64,000 nucleotides of DNA from Oceanobacillus halophilus (GCF_003628505.1 NZ_RBZP01000013.1:1-64000), one strand, 5' to 3'. Shown: positions 1 to 8,843, counted from the stretch's first letter. The notes: generated from the letters alone by a model not told the origin. A program made the numbers and translations.

Positions 1-98
1 GAGTAAGATCCCTCAGAGACGATGAGGTTGATAGGTTCGAGGTGGAAGCGTGGTGACACGTGGAGCTGACGAATACTAATCGATCGAGGACTTAACTA
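1..98 (+). rRNA. 23S rRNA, 3' end (partial)
   Basis: The first ~98 bases carry the conserved 3' tail of bacterial 23S rRNA, including GAATACTAATCGATCGAGGA and the closing CTTAACT. The gene runs in from upstream of the window. The exact 3' end is uncertain by a few bases. It is followed by 5S rRNA on the same strand, so this is the end of an rRNA operon read rightwards. Confidence 0.95.
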
Positions 99-227
99 AC
101 TTCTTCAAGATGTCTTAGATTTACTCTTATTTAGTTTTTAGGGTACAAACCTTTAAAACATTCAAGGAAGTTCGGTTAGAACTGTTCACGTCCTATGAAC
201 AATACTGAATGACCTACATCGTGAAGG

Positions 228-342
228 CCTGGTAGCGATGGCGGAGAGGTCACACCTGTTCCCATGCCGAACACAGAAGTTAAGCTCTCCAGCGCCGATG
301 GTAGTTGGGGGTTTCCCCTGCGAGAGTAGGACGCCGCCAGGC
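228..342 (+). rRNA. 5S rRNA
   Basis: About 115 nt with the typical Bacillus-type 5S sequence: GGTAGCGATGGCGGAGAGG near the start, CACACCTGTTCCCATGCCGA, GAAGTTAAGC, and a 3' arm AGGACGCCGCCAGGC that pairs with the 5' end. It lies ~130 nt after the 23S tail and directly before a terminator. No tRNA genes follow in this operon. Confidence 0.96.
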
Positions 343-352
343 AAATTAAGGA

Positions 353-383
353 CAGGATATGAATTCTTCATATCCTGCTTTTT
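353..383 (+). terminator. Rho-independent terminator of the rRNA operon
   Basis: Perfect 11-bp stem CAGGATATGAA / TTCATATCCTG (353-363 and 367-377) with a 3-nt loop, followed by CTTTTTT. It lies 10 nt past the end of 5S rRNA. Confidence 0.9.
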
Positions 384-595
384 TAATGGACTTAAAAAAT
401 CTATACTTAAATGTAGATAAAAATTTAATGCCTTTTACATGAATGTACATTAAATTATGTTAACTTATATTAGGCAATAGAAATTATACATAGATTTTTA
501 AAGTGTGTATTCAGGGATTATAATTATACCAAATGAATGATTTTAGAAGTTTGTTACTAAAATAAGAAGAGCCTTAAAAAGGAGGACAAAATACC

Positions 596-808
596 ATGGC
601 AGCAGAAGAAAAAACAGAAACCAAAGATATTAAAAAGGCAAATACGGGTGATAAGATTAAAGTAGTAAAAGGTGAACAAAAAGGAAAGAAAGGAAAAGTT
701 CTAGTAGTTAGAGAAAACTCTGTTATTATAGAGGTTGGCAAGCATCCAGAAACTGGTGAACCAATTAAGACAGTGGTTAATCACAAAAATTATAAAAGCG
801 ACAAATAA
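596..808 (+). CDS. Small basic KOW-like protein (DUF2187/YkvS-like)
   Basis: A 70-residue cytoplasmic protein, very rich in Lys and Glu. After a charged N-terminal ~15 residues it has a KOW-like core (GDKIKVVKGEQKGKKGKV, roughly residues 19-36) and a C-terminal TVVNHKNYK motif that I associate with the DUF2187/YkvS family of Bacillus. Function is unknown; the SH3-like KOW fold suggests RNA or ribosome contact, which is inference. The ATG at 596 has AAAAGGAGG about 10 nt upstream. Monocistronic, with its own terminator at 886-919. Confidence 0.7.
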   Translation: MAAEEKTETKDIKKANTGDKIKVVKGEQKGKKGKVLVVRENSVIIEVGKHPETGEPIKTVVNHKNYKSDK

Positions 809-885
809 ATCACATTTATTATCTAATCCTTAGAAATTAATGGATAGATATTGATTCCCAAAAAACATAGTCACATTGAAAAGAG

Positions 886-919
886 CAACATGCACTTCAA
901 ATTTGTAGTGCATGTTTGT
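886..919 (+). terminator. Rho-independent terminator
   Basis: Stem ACATGCACT / AGTGCATGT (888-896 and 907-915) followed by TTGT, downstream of the KOW-like gene. The T tract is short. Confidence 0.6.
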
Positions 920-951
920 AACTAAAATAGTGTTTGTATTGATAAACCCAT

Positions 952-987
952 AAAACAAGACTGTCGCATTTACGACAGTCTTGTTTT
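952..987. terminator. Strong, probably bidirectional terminator
   Basis: Perfect 15-bp stem AAAACAAGACTGTCG / CGACAGTCTTGTTTT (952-966 and 973-987) with A and T tracts on the two sides. It sits just beyond the stop of the reverse-strand xylosidase gene and can also stop forward transcription. Confidence 0.85.
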
Positions 988-1002
988 ATGACCTTTAATA
1001 CG

Positions 1003-2931
1003 TTATCCCCAAATTTTCACATAATTTTTTCCAGGTTGAAGATTGGAGATTGGTCCCAATTTACTTTTCTTTTCCTTTTGTATTCCTAATAGATCTGTAT
1101 CCACCGTAACTTCGCTTCCATCCGGATTTACAAAGTCTGCATCAACAATGCGTACTCTGTTTAATGTCTTTGTAGAATGGATATCCCCCAATACATTCTC
1201 AAAATTATTTGGTAGCTCAACGGAAAGATACACTTCATTACCATCTTCTATAATTTTTACTTCCGGGTTAAAATTAGCTGCAACTAATTTTTCATCCTCT
1301 CTTTCAAATGCCTCAGCCCCATTAAAATAAGCATTATGGTTAATATAGACAGGCTGTTCTACATTATTGAATCTTTCATGATCTCCAGGTTCCTGATGGA
1401 CGGTTTCAATGTATTCATCTAATGAGGTTGTATATCCATTATAATGAGTTGTTCCAACCTTTTCTAAGTCAGTATCACCAACAAAGATATTATTATAAAA
1501 GCGATCGTCCCCACTATACCCTGCGGCAAAGCCTGCTATCTCTGTGCTATGGGGTATATGATATGGTGTTGCACGATCAAGCATTTTCAGGTGAACCATT
1601 TTTCCACGAATTAAATTATTAATATATGCTCCACCTTGAGCGTGGTTATCTAAAGCATAATCAGCCGTTAAAATATTATGATCGACGATATACGGACCAT
1701 GACTAACTTCTACAAATAAATCGCGATTATTACGGTAAAACACATTTTTACTAACTCTCGTTCCTTGGGTTTGCCAGTCCAGCCATGTTCCTAATGAACA
1801 ATCATGGATTCGGTTGTTGTGTATTTGCACATCGATGGCTGCATGGAGCTTTATACCTGCAATCTCATGACCGTAAAATTCACGTTTCATTGCTATGTTA
1901 TAAATATGATTATTATAAATTTCACTAAATACACAGCCTAGATGACCTACAATGCCATTTTGACCACAATCATAAATGGTATTATTTCGTATAATATGAG
2001 AACCAATATTTTCTTTCGTCCACCCTATCTGACGAGCAGAAAAGACAGATTCTAATTGGTATTGATAGCCTGGCTTATCTTTCCGAATCGAACGATAATT
2101 GTGACCTGTTGATGCTTCTTTTCCAATACTAATAGCACTACATTTGGAATCATGAATGGTATTATCTTCAATTATCCATCCTTTACTCCAATGAGGTCCA
2201 ATTAAACCTGGTTGATCAGCTGTAGGAGGTGTCCATGGAGTCGCAGCTTGGGACATTTCAAATCCTCTTACAGTTATATAATTAATTCCAGTTTCTTCTG
2301 GATAGAAACAGGCTTTTCTTACATTGATTTCTACTAATTCTTCATTAGGATTGAACTTGTGAAAATTACCATAGATGGTTGTATTTTGTTGGTCTACTTC
2401 CGCAAACCAAACATATTGTGTTTGTTCTGGATTATGAGCAGGGACTGTCTTTTTTGTCCAATTATCAAATACTTCGGTTTGGATGCTTGGTGATTTTAGT
2501 TGTTCCAAATTACCTGCTTCATAAAAAGACTTGCCATTTAAATAAACATCCCCAAGATGCCTTTTTTCTTCTAGTGGTTCGACAAGCCAATCCCCGAAAA
2601 TTTCTTCTTTATACGGATTAAACTCGCCGAAAAATTCATTAGGTATTACTTTTTTCCATACTGTACCTTCCACCTGTTCCCAATCTTGAACTTGTTCAGA
2701 ACCTTTAATGACTACTTTTTCCCCTTTAGCAGCTTGGTATGTAATTCTTCTCGTATTGCTTAATCCTGTATTTTTCGGTTTCACCCATTCTCGATATTCT
2801 CCTTCATGGACAATAATCGTATCACCCGCAACAGCAAGTGATGCTGCTTTATTTATTGTTAAGAAAGGATCTTGTTTTGTACCTGTTCCATAATCAGAAC
2901 CATTTTTTGCTACATGATATTCAAAAGCCAT
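1003..2931 (-). CDS. xylC: Beta-xylosidase, glycoside hydrolase family 120
   Basis: 642 residues, close to the length of Thermoanaerobacterium XylC, the founder of GH120, and alike along the whole length as far as I can recall that sequence (for example AKNGSDYGTGTKQDPFLTIN at residues 8-27). The protein is a right-handed parallel beta-helix that releases xylose from xylo-oligosaccharides. By alignment from memory the XylC nucleophile Asp382 and acid/base Glu405 correspond to D385 (in GTWLDWQ) and E408 (in DLFVEVSHGPY), with the same 23-residue spacing. There is no signal peptide, so it should act in the cytosol on imported oligosaccharides, yet no sugar transporter is adjacent. The ATG has AAGGAGG upstream. 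It diverges from an AraC regulator that probably controls it. Confidence 0.87.
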   Translation of the reverse strand: MAFEYHVAKNGSDYGTGTKQDPFLTINKAASLAVAGDTIIVHEGEYREWVKPKNTGLSNTRRITYQAAKGEKVVIKGSEQVQDWEQVEGTVWKKVIPNEFFGEFNPYKEEIFGDWLVEPLEEKRHLGDVYLNGKSFYEAGNLEQLKSPSIQTEVFDNWTKKTVPAHNPEQTQYVWFAEVDQQNTTIYGNFHKFNPNEELVEINVRKACFYPEETGINYITVRGFEMSQAATPWTPPTADQPGLIGPHWSKGWIIEDNTIHDSKCSAISIGKEASTGHNYRSIRKDKPGYQYQLESVFSARQIGWTKENIGSHIIRNNTIYDCGQNGIVGHLGCVFSEIYNNHIYNIAMKREFYGHEIAGIKLHAAIDVQIHNNRIHDCSLGTWLDWQTQGTRVSKNVFYRNNRDLFVEVSHGPYIVDHNILTADYALDNHAQGGAYINNLIRGKMVHLKMLDRATPYHIPHSTEIAGFAAGYSGDDRFYNNIFVGDTDLEKVGTTHYNGYTTSLDEYIETVHQEPGDHERFNNVEQPVYINHNAYFNGAEAFEREDEKLVAANFNPEVKIIEDGNEVYLSVELPNNFENVLGDIHSTKTLNRVRIVDADFVNPDGSEVTVDTDLLGIQKEKKSKLGPISNLQPGKNYVKIWG

Positions 2932-3050
2932 TTTTTTCTTTCCTCCTTCAAACCTTACTAATTCAATTATAGATATTTAGTTTGTATGTTTGTACACATA
3001 TTGTAGTATAATTTAAGACAATATTAGTGATTTATCTAGGAGGAGAAAAC
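2932..3050. promoter_or_regulatory. Divergent promoter region between xylC and the AraC gene
   Basis: A 119-bp divergent spacer. A forward TATAAT lies at 3007-3012 and a reverse-strand TATAAT (seen as ATTATA) at 2966-2971. Neither has a good -35, which suits activator dependence. The Shine-Dalgarno TAGGAGGAGAAAAC falls at 3037-3050 before the regulator's GTG. Confidence 0.5.
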
Positions 3051-3803
3051 GTGGCTTTTTTTGAACATCATGGAGTAGAAGAAAAAGAATCCTTTCAATA
3101 TTTAACTTTAGTTAATCGAAGTTTTCCACTCCATTTTCATCGGGCATATGAACTTATTATAGTTAATGAAGGGGAGTTACTGGTTACCATTGATCAAAAG
3201 GAGTATGTACTGCATAAGAATGATCTGGCATTTGTCTTTACCAATCAAATGCATGAATTTAAAACCATAAATCACTCCAATATTACAGTCATTATTTTCT
3301 CTCCCGAATTAATTGGTCACTTTTTTATGAATTATAAGGGAGTTATTCCAAAAGATAATGTTTTGCATCTTAGTCAGGCACCTAACTTAGAAAAATTAAA
3401 TTCTATTTATATGCAGAAAGGATTTTTATACTCAATTTGTGGTGTGTTGCAAGATCATACGTCGTTTATCCCTGTTAAACATTCAACAAAAACGAAAGTA
3501 TTGCATCAAATTTTACTTTTTGTGGATAATCATTACACTAGTGACTGCACATTAAAGTTGGTTGCTAAACATCTGCAATACGACTATGCTTATTTATCGA
3601 AGCTTTTTGTTCAAATGACGAACATGACTTTCACGGAGTATCTTAATCACTATCGCATATCTCAGGCATGTTATCTGCTTAAAAATAGTCAGCAATCCAT
3701 TTATGAAATAGCCATGAACTGTGGTTATAATAATTTGCGGTCGTTTAATCGTAATTTTAAGAGAATGATTAATTATTCACCGAAACAGTATAGGGAATTA
3801 TAA
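3051..3803 (+). CDS. AraC-family transcriptional regulator
   Basis: About 250 residues. The N-terminal half is a cupin-like sensing domain (LHFHRAYELIIVNEGELLV), and the C-terminal ~100 residues carry two helix-turn-helix motifs of the AraC/XylS type (LVAKHLQYDYAYLSKLFV, then IYEIAMNCGYNNLRSFNRNF). An upstream GTG at 3027 is possible, but the Shine-Dalgarno AGGAGG lies inside that extension and sits correctly for the GTG at 3051, so that start is preferred. Its divergence from the GH120 xylosidase suggests that it senses xylose or a xylo-oligosaccharide and activates xylC; this is inference from position. Confidence 0.87.
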   Translation: MAFFEHHGVEEKESFQYLTLVNRSFPLHFHRAYELIIVNEGELLVTIDQKEYVLHKNDLAFVFTNQMHEFKTINHSNITVIIFSPELIGHFFMNYKGVIPKDNVLHLSQAPNLEKLNSIYMQKGFLYSICGVLQDHTSFIPVKHSTKTKVLHQILLFVDNHYTSDCTLKLVAKHLQYDYAYLSKLFVQMTNMTFTEYLNHYRISQACYLLKNSQQSIYEIAMNCGYNNLRSFNRNFKRMINYSPKQYREL

Positions 3804-4040
3804 GTTGCGGTGAATCATACATGGATGGATACTAATAATTAGTTAAAAATAACGAACAAGTGACAGATGAGGATGTATCGACTACAATATATAAATATAC
3901 ATATTAGAAGAGTTGGTTTGGAAGCTCGATCTTTTCGTTTCATTCTTCGTCCACATTCTGTTTTTTTCATCGGATGTTTATTTTGTTTCAATGAAAACTA
4001 CATCAATATCGCAAGCCACATCAATAAATTTCTACGTGAA

Positions 4041-4076
4041 AGAGCAGCATACTCAATTTGGGCATGCTGCTCTCTT
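4041..4076. terminator. Terminator between araC-type gene and pdxT
   Basis: Stem AGAGCAGCAT / ATGCTGCTCT (4041-4050 and about 4064-4073), extended by GAA/TTC on the outside. It lies directly after the pdxT stop on the reverse strand. The 3804-4040 stretch before it holds no convincing gene. Confidence 0.75.
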
Positions 4077-4079
4077 TCA

Positions 4080-4682
4080 TTAATAAATACTCGCTGCTTT
4101 TTGATTTTTCACCATGTGAACAAATAGTTCCAGAAAACGGTTATCTTCAGTTAATTCTGGGTGAAAGGCAGAAACTAAGAGATGATTTTGTCTAGCCGCA
4201 ACAATATGATCATCAAAAGTAGCTAAGATTTCGACGTTCTTATTTGCAGAATCAATGTAAGGTGCACGGATAAACACTGCATGAAATGGATCTTTAAGTC
4301 CTTTAATATCGAGATATGCTTCAAAACTATCACGTTGACGACCAAATGCATTACGTTTAACTCGTACATCCATTAAATGAAGGTGACTTTCTGTTGAATC
4401 AGTTATTTCTTTTGCAACTAAGACCATCCCTGCACAAGTACCGAATATAGGTTTTCCCAATTTAGAAAAATTTTTTAGTGGCTCCAGAAAACCATATCGG
4501 TCAATGAGTTTTCTCATTGTAGTACTTTCACCACCAGGTAAAATTAAACCATCAATGTCTTCCAGTTGTACTGGTTTTTTAATAATAACACCTTTTGCTC
4601 CAAGACTTTTTATGTGATTTAGATGTTCTGAAATCGCACCTTGCAGACCGAGAATCCCTATCGTTAATTCATCATTCCTCAT
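4080..4682 (-). CDS. pdxT: Pyridoxal 5'-phosphate synthase glutaminase subunit PdxT
   Basis: 200 residues, class I glutamine amidotransferase. It hydrolyses glutamine and channels ammonia to PdxS for de novo vitamin B6 synthesis. The catalytic triad is visible: C83 in GTCAGM, and H174 and E176 in SAFHPELTED. LILPGGEST is the oxyanion-hole region. A start 18 nt further upstream (4700) is open, but AAAGGA lies just inside that extension, 9 nt before the ATG at 4682, which also gives the usual N-terminus (LTIGILGLQG). It follows pdxS on the same strand, separated by an unusual 235 nt filled with 80-bp tandem repeats. Confidence 0.95.
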   Translation of the reverse strand: MRNDELTIGILGLQGAISEHLNHIKSLGAKGVIIKKPVQLEDIDGLILPGGESTTMRKLIDRYGFLEPLKNFSKLGKPIFGTCAGMVLVAKEITDSTESHLHLMDVRVKRNAFGRQRDSFEAYLDIKGLKDPFHAVFIRAPYIDSANKNVEILATFDDHIVAARQNHLLVSAFHPELTEDNRFLELFVHMVKNQKAASIY

Positions 4683-4699
4683 ACAATAAAATCCTTTCA

Positions 4700-4916
4700 T
4701 TCGACAAAATCCGGGGAGTGCCAGGCACCTCCCGGTTAAGTGCTTATCCCAAAACTAGGATGCCTGCTGAGTAAAAGCATTCGACAAATTTCGGGGAGTA
4801 CCAGGCACCTTCCGGTTAAGTGCTTCCCCCAAAACGAAGATGCCTGTTGAGTTAAAGTGTTCGACAAATTTCGGGAAGTACCAGGCACTTTCTAGGCACC
4901 CCTCGCACCAGGCACT
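4700..4916. repeat. 80-bp tandem repeat (two full copies and one partial) between pdxS and pdxT
   Basis: Copies begin TTCGACAAA at 4700, 4780 and 4860, so the period is exactly 80 bp. Each full copy has the order TTCGACAAATTTCGGGGAGT, CCAGGCAC, CGGTTAAGTGCTT, CCCAAAAC, GATGCCTG. The third copy is cut short and runs through two further CAGGCACTTT/TAGGCACC motifs up to the pdxS stop codon. The core GTGCCAGGCACCT is partly palindromic. A solo relic of the same element lies at about 7876. Confidence 0.9.
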
Positions 4917-5804
4917 TTACCAGCCGCGATCTTGCATTCGGTCATCTGCTGTTAGTTTGGAGATTTCGATTCCTTTCATTGCGGTTCCCAGTTCTTTGGA
5001 AAGTTTGCCGATTAGTTCATAGTCATTATGGTAGGTGGTTGCTTGAACAATGGCGTTTGCAAATTTTTCTGGGTTGTCGGATTTGAAGATACCTGATCCA
5101 ACAAAGACGCCGTCTGCTCCTAGTTCCATCATTAGTGCTGCATCAGCTGGGGTTGCTACACCACCTGCTGCAAAGTTTACAACTGGAAGTTTTCCTTCCT
5201 CTTTAATTTGTTTTAATACTTCATATGGTGCACCAAGATTTTTTGCTTCAGTCATTAGTTCGTCATCATTCATTCGTATAACTTTACGGACTTGTGCATT
5301 AACTTTACGGATGTGGCGAACAGCTTCTACGATGTTACCAGTGCCAGGTTCTCCCTTGGTACGCAGCATAGAAGCGCCTTCCCCGATACGACGAGCAGCT
5401 TCACCTAAATCACGGCATCCACAAACAAATGGTACGGTGTAATCACTTTTTAGCAAATGAAATTCTTCATCAGCAGGTGTTAGTACTTCGCTTTCATCGA
5501 TATAATCTACTCCCATTGCTTCTAGCACTCTCGCTTCAACAATATGTCCAATTCGTGCTTTAGCCATCACAGGAATGGATACAGCATTCATCACTTCGTC
5601 TACGATACGAGGATCAGCCATTCTTGCTACTCCACCAGCTGCACGAATATCAGATGGTACTCGCTCCAAAGCCATTACCGCTACTGCTCCGGATGCTTCT
5701 GCAATTTTAGCTTGTTCAGCATTGATAACGTCCATGATGACGCCACCTTTTTGCATTTGTGCCATTCCTCTTTTGACTGCTTCACTTCCTAATACTTTTT
5801 CCAA
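4917..5804 (-). CDS. pdxS: Pyridoxal 5'-phosphate synthase lyase subunit PdxS
   Basis: About 295 residues, TIM barrel, very similar to B. subtilis PdxS. It makes PLP from ribose 5-phosphate, glyceraldehyde 3-phosphate and ammonia from PdxT. Counting from the TTG start, the conserved residues are D25 (IMDVINAEQ), K82 (VMAKARIGH, ribose Schiff base) and K150 ([11 protein letters not shown]). A GTG at 5813 gives three more residues, but the only good Shine-Dalgarno (AATGGAG) overlaps that GTG and is spaced correctly for the TTG at 5804, so the TTG is preferred. It is divergent from a PdxR-type regulator. Confidence 0.95.
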   Translation of the reverse strand: MEKVLGSEAVKRGMAQMQKGGVIMDVINAEQAKIAEASGAVAVMALERVPSDIRAAGGVARMADPRIVDEVMNAVSIPVMAKARIGHIVEARVLEAMGVDYIDESEVLTPADEEFHLLKSDYTVPFVCGCRDLGEAARRIGEGASMLRTKGEPGTGNIVEAVRHIRKVNAQVRKVIRMNDDELMTEAKNLGAPYEVLKQIKEEGKLPVVNFAAGGVATPADAALMMELGADGVFVGSGIFKSDNPEKFANAIVQATTYHNDYELIGKLSKELGTAMKGIEISKLTADDRMQDRGW

Positions 5805-5980
5805 TATGTCCACTCCATTCTTTAGGTTAGCACAGTGCAGAACGTAAAATTCTGACTACACTTTCATCTTGAATTTTTTGAAATTTACTTTATTATAAAA
5901 AGAGTGTGGTACTATTAAAAGAGTCAGTTTTTAATAAATGTATGGGGTCAGATGGTTAGGAACGGAAAGGAGGCTATCTA
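5805..5980. promoter_or_regulatory. Divergent pdxS / pdxR control region
   Basis: A 176-bp spacer between the two divergent starts. A reverse-strand TATAAT (seen as ATTATA at 5892-5897) is a likely pdxS -10; 17 bp upstream the -35 is poor, as expected for a promoter activated by a MocR regulator. The forward gene has GGAAAGGAGG just before its ATG. PdxR sites are expected here but cannot be assigned by eye. Confidence 0.5.
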
Positions 5981-7381
5981 ATGGAGATGTTATTATGTAA
6001 TTTAGATCGTGCCAGTGAGGTTCCCTTATATGAACAGCTCTATAATTTTATAAAGAAAGAAATTATAGAAGGACGAATAGAGCACGGTGAAAAATTGCCT
6101 TCTAAACGAAAACTATCGGATTTTCTAAAGATTAGCCAAAATACAGTGGAAACGGCATATGATCAGCTGCTTGCAGAAGGGTATATTGAAGGAGTAGCAC
6201 GAAAAGGTTACTATGTTTTAGCGTATGAAGATTTAGAATATGTGCCAACGGAGCAAATGAGCAATCTAATAAAAGAGGAATACGAAGAAAAGGTAGCGTA
6301 TCATTTTCATCCGAGCTGGATTGATACAAAGAATTTTCCTTTTACAAAATGGAGAAAATATGCGAAGAACATGATAGATAAAGAGCATCATTCCCTGCTT
6401 TTGCTAGGAGATAAACAAGGTGAAATGGAATTGCGCCAAGAGATAGCCCACTATTTGTATCATGCAAGAGGGGTGCAATGCTCACCAGATGAGATTATTA
6501 TAGGTGCAGGAAGTGAAATTTTACTACAGCAGTTCATCCTTTTATTGAAGAAAGATATGGTGTATGGAGTAGAAGATCCAGGATACCACATGATCTCGAG
6601 GATTCTGAAAAATTACGCGAATAATGTTTATCCTATTGGTGTAGATGAAGAGGGGTTACAAGTGAAGCAGATAGAAGGGGAGGATATTAACGTTGTTTAC
6701 GTTACTCCATCGCATCATTTTCCATACGGATCGGTATTATCAGTTAATCGTCGCATTCAACTGTTAAAATGGGCAAGAGACGCAGAGAATCGCTATATTA
6801 TTGAAGATGATTATGACAGTGAATTTCGTTACAGTGGTAAAACCATTCCTTCTTTACAAAGTATGGATCAATCAGGTAAAGTCATCTATTTGGGATCCTT
6901 TTCAAAATCATTAATTCCATCCCTAAGAATCAGTTATATGGTGCTGCCAAAAGGTTTGCTTCGACGCTACAAACAGGAACTATCCTTTTATCAATGTACC
7001 GTATCACGCCTTGATCAGCATATCCTCACAGAATTTATGCGGCAAGGGGATTTTGAAAAACACTTAAATCGGATGCGAAAAATTTACCGGCGCAAGTTAG
7101 ATAAGATCCTGGAGATAATGAAAGCCCATCAAAGGAAAGTTGAGATTATTGGAGAACATTCAGGTCTTCATATTGTCTTAGTCGTAAAAAATGGAATGAC
7201 TGAAGAGGAATTGGTAGAGAAAGCAAAACAAAAAAATATACAAATCTATCCACTATCCTTCTACTCACTAGAGAAACGTGTGATAAATCCGCCGATGATT
7301 ATTCTAGGGTTTGCAGGCATTCCTGAGGAGAATTTAGAAGAAGCAATAAAGATTTTGTTAAAGAGTTGGAAAATATCTTAA
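5981..7381 (+). CDS. pdxR: MocR-type (GntR/aminotransferase fusion) regulator, PdxR-like
   Basis: 466 residues. Residues ~12-80 are a GntR winged helix-turn-helix (VPLYEQLYNFIKKEIIEGRI ... SKRKLSDFLKISQNTVETAY). After a linker, residues ~105-466 are an aminotransferase fold I domain with the PLP lysine at K309 (GSFSKSL) and the IIEDDYDSEF motif. In Listeria, Bacillus clausii and Corynebacterium, PdxR is a MocR protein that activates pdxST when PLP is low. Divergence from pdxS makes this the obvious assignment here; the symbol rests on that context. The ATG has AAAGGAGG 8 nt upstream. Confidence 0.87.
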   Translation: MEMLLCNLDRASEVPLYEQLYNFIKKEIIEGRIEHGEKLPSKRKLSDFLKISQNTVETAYDQLLAEGYIEGVARKGYYVLAYEDLEYVPTEQMSNLIKEEYEEKVAYHFHPSWIDTKNFPFTKWRKYAKNMIDKEHHSLLLLGDKQGEMELRQEIAHYLYHARGVQCSPDEIIIGAGSEILLQQFILLLKKDMVYGVEDPGYHMISRILKNYANNVYPIGVDEEGLQVKQIEGEDINVVYVTPSHHFPYGSVLSVNRRIQLLKWARDAENRYIIEDDYDSEFRYSGKTIPSLQSMDQSGKVIYLGSFSKSLIPSLRISYMVLPKGLLRRYKQELSFYQCTVSRLDQHILTEFMRQGDFEKHLNRMRKIYRRKLDKILEIMKAHQRKVEIIGEHSGLHIVLVVKNGMTEEELVEKAKQKNIQIYPLSFYSLEKRVINPPMIILGFAGIPEENLEEAIKILLKSWKIS

Positions 7382-7415
7382 AAGATTCTGCCTAGTAGGG
7401 TGAGGAGGAGTACTA

Positions 7416-7649
7416 TTGACTAAAACAATAAAATCAATAGTTGCAGTAACTCTAATTATATTATCGGGTTATAGTTTATGGACTAAAAACAATGATTTAT
7501 CTCCATATATTGTTTTATTATTAGGTATACTCATGACAATATTAGGAGTCGATGAATTTCAAAAAGGAAGAAAAATAGCCAGTTATATCACGTTTGCGGT
7601 TGCGTTATTTGCATTTATTGTATTTGTACAAGGTCTATTCTTTATATAA
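7416..7649 (+). CDS. Small membrane protein (DUF3953/YczI-like)
   Basis: 77 residues with three hydrophobic segments (about 7-21, 30-45 and 55-77) separated by short charged loops, including the motif LGVDEFQKGRK. I associate this pattern with the DUF3953 family of Bacillus, of unknown function. Start is TTG at 7416 with GAGGAGGAG just upstream. It follows the regulator by 34 nt on the same strand and may be co-transcribed with it. Confidence 0.65.
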   Translation: MTKTIKSIVAVTLIILSGYSLWTKNNDLSPYIVLLLGILMTILGVDEFQKGRKIASYITFAVALFAFIVFVQGLFFI

Positions 7650-7875
7650 TAAAGTAATATGGAAGCTCTCTTTGAGTATTAATTCTTGAGGAGTGCTTTT
7701 TGTGTACAAACTTTTAAATAAAACCACCCTATACTGATTAACAGACCCATAAAAACTTTAAAAGAATCTTTCGACAAGATATGTTGCACTATTTAGCCAT
7801 ATATAGCCCCTAAAAACTACGCAGTAAACAGATTTGTTGACGATGAATAATCTAGTAACCCCTCTAAAATAAAAC

Positions 7876-7912
7876 CCTTTCGACAAATTCCGGGAAGTGA
7901 CAGGCACCATAG
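7876..7912. repeat. Solo relic of the TTCGACAAA...CAGGCACC repeat
   Basis: TTTCGACAAATTCCGGGAAG followed by TGACAGGCACC matches the 5' half of the 80-bp unit found between pdxS and pdxT. It lies in the 346-bp spacer 7650-7995, in which I see no gene. Confidence 0.75.
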
Positions 7913-7995
7913 GATGTTTAGGCGTTTTTTTTTCTGGGTATGATGAAGTATTGAATGTATTAATTTATTTATTATATGTAATAAGGGGGAGGACC

Positions 7996-8223
7996 ATGGA
8001 GAGACAACAGTTATATGCACAAATTCCAAATGAATTACTGGGCGCCTTCTATAATTATATAAAGAAAAATATGGATAAAGGCATACATATAGAATTAATG
8101 GAAAAAGAAATAGAGTTTATTAAGTTGGAAGCAGAAAATCGTGGGATACCTCTCATGCAGTTAAAGAAACTAGGGGCAGGATTTGTAGATAAGGAGTTAG
8201 ATTTAATGAATAAAAGTATGTAA
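7996..8223 (+). CDS. Small hypothetical helical protein
   Basis: 75 residues beginning MERQQLYAQIPNELL. It is charged, soluble and predicted mainly helical (IHIELMEKEIEFIKLEAENR), with no signal peptide or membrane segment. I do not recognise the family. The ATG at 7996 has AAGGGGGAGG immediately upstream with short spacing. The frame is open further upstream into the repeat at about 7880, but no ribosome binding site supports a longer protein. Confidence 0.6.
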   Translation: MERQQLYAQIPNELLGAFYNYIKKNMDKGIHIELMEKEIEFIKLEAENRGIPLMQLKKLGAGFVDKELDLMNKSM

Positions 8224-8586
8224 TAAGATCTGGGAGACTAGAGCTTTTTATAAATATATAGGTTTGTATTATCGATGAATTCTAGTTTATGATTATTGAA
8301 GAAGGCGTTAAACCAGTATCAAATTCTGATGTGGCTTTTGAGAAAATATGCTGATATAAATACTTCTTTGGTATCTATACTGGATTGTCCAGAGTATATA
8401 ATAGAATAATTAATAGTTTGATAAGAAAGGTATTCTAGTAATCTAGGATATCTTTTGTTTTTATTTTCTTTACATTTTAACCATAAAAGTTTACAATATA
8501 GTCAAATAATGTTAATAAATTAGACAAACTTTCGTCAAATATTTGTAACAGATAATCGTTTCATAAAACATAAAGGGGGATTTGGA
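8224..8586. other. Intergenic stretch without recognisable gene
   Basis: 363 bp, AT-rich, with scattered stops in all frames. No repeat copy, RNA or convincing operator was seen. The last part leads to the Shine-Dalgarno AAAGGGGGA of the next gene. Confidence 0.6.
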
Positions 8587-8781
8587 ATGAATGTGTTAAC
8601 ATTAACTTCATTATTTTTCATGTTCTTGTTTTATGTCGTCAGCTTAAATAACTTGTATGGGGCAGCGTTTATACTCTTTGGATTAACACTTGTATTTATG
8701 GGGATGGCTATCTACATGGAAGCCAAAAAAGTACACGTTGATGAGGACAAACACGTTCCTTATTTACGCCTAGTAAAGTAA
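8587..8781 (+). CDS. Small two-pass membrane protein, hypothetical
   Basis: 64 residues. Two hydrophobic segments (about 6-20 and 25-44), then a polar tail with KKVHVDEDKHVP. I do not recognise the family. ATG at 8587 with AAAGGGGGATTT upstream and an obvious terminator after the stop support it as a real monocistronic gene. Confidence 0.6.
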   Translation: MNVLTLTSLFFMFLFYVVSLNNLYGAAFILFGLTLVFMGMAIYMEAKKVHVDEDKHVPYLRLVK

Positions 8782-8801
8782 AGAAAATCCTAGATAAAAA
8801 G

Positions 8802-8835
8802 TTCTTACCTTAATTAAGAGGTAAGGGCTTTTTTG
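8802..8835 (+). terminator. Rho-independent terminator
   Basis: Stem CTTACCT / AGGTAAG (8804-8810 and 8819-8825) followed by GGCTTTTTTG, just after the 64-residue membrane protein gene. Confidence 0.85.
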
Positions 8836-8843
8836 TTATTTAA

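Noticed and set aside
3867-4127. 86-codon forward frame before pdxT
   Set aside because: Overlaps the pdxT 3' end antisense and runs through a terminator hairpin; no ribosome binding site.
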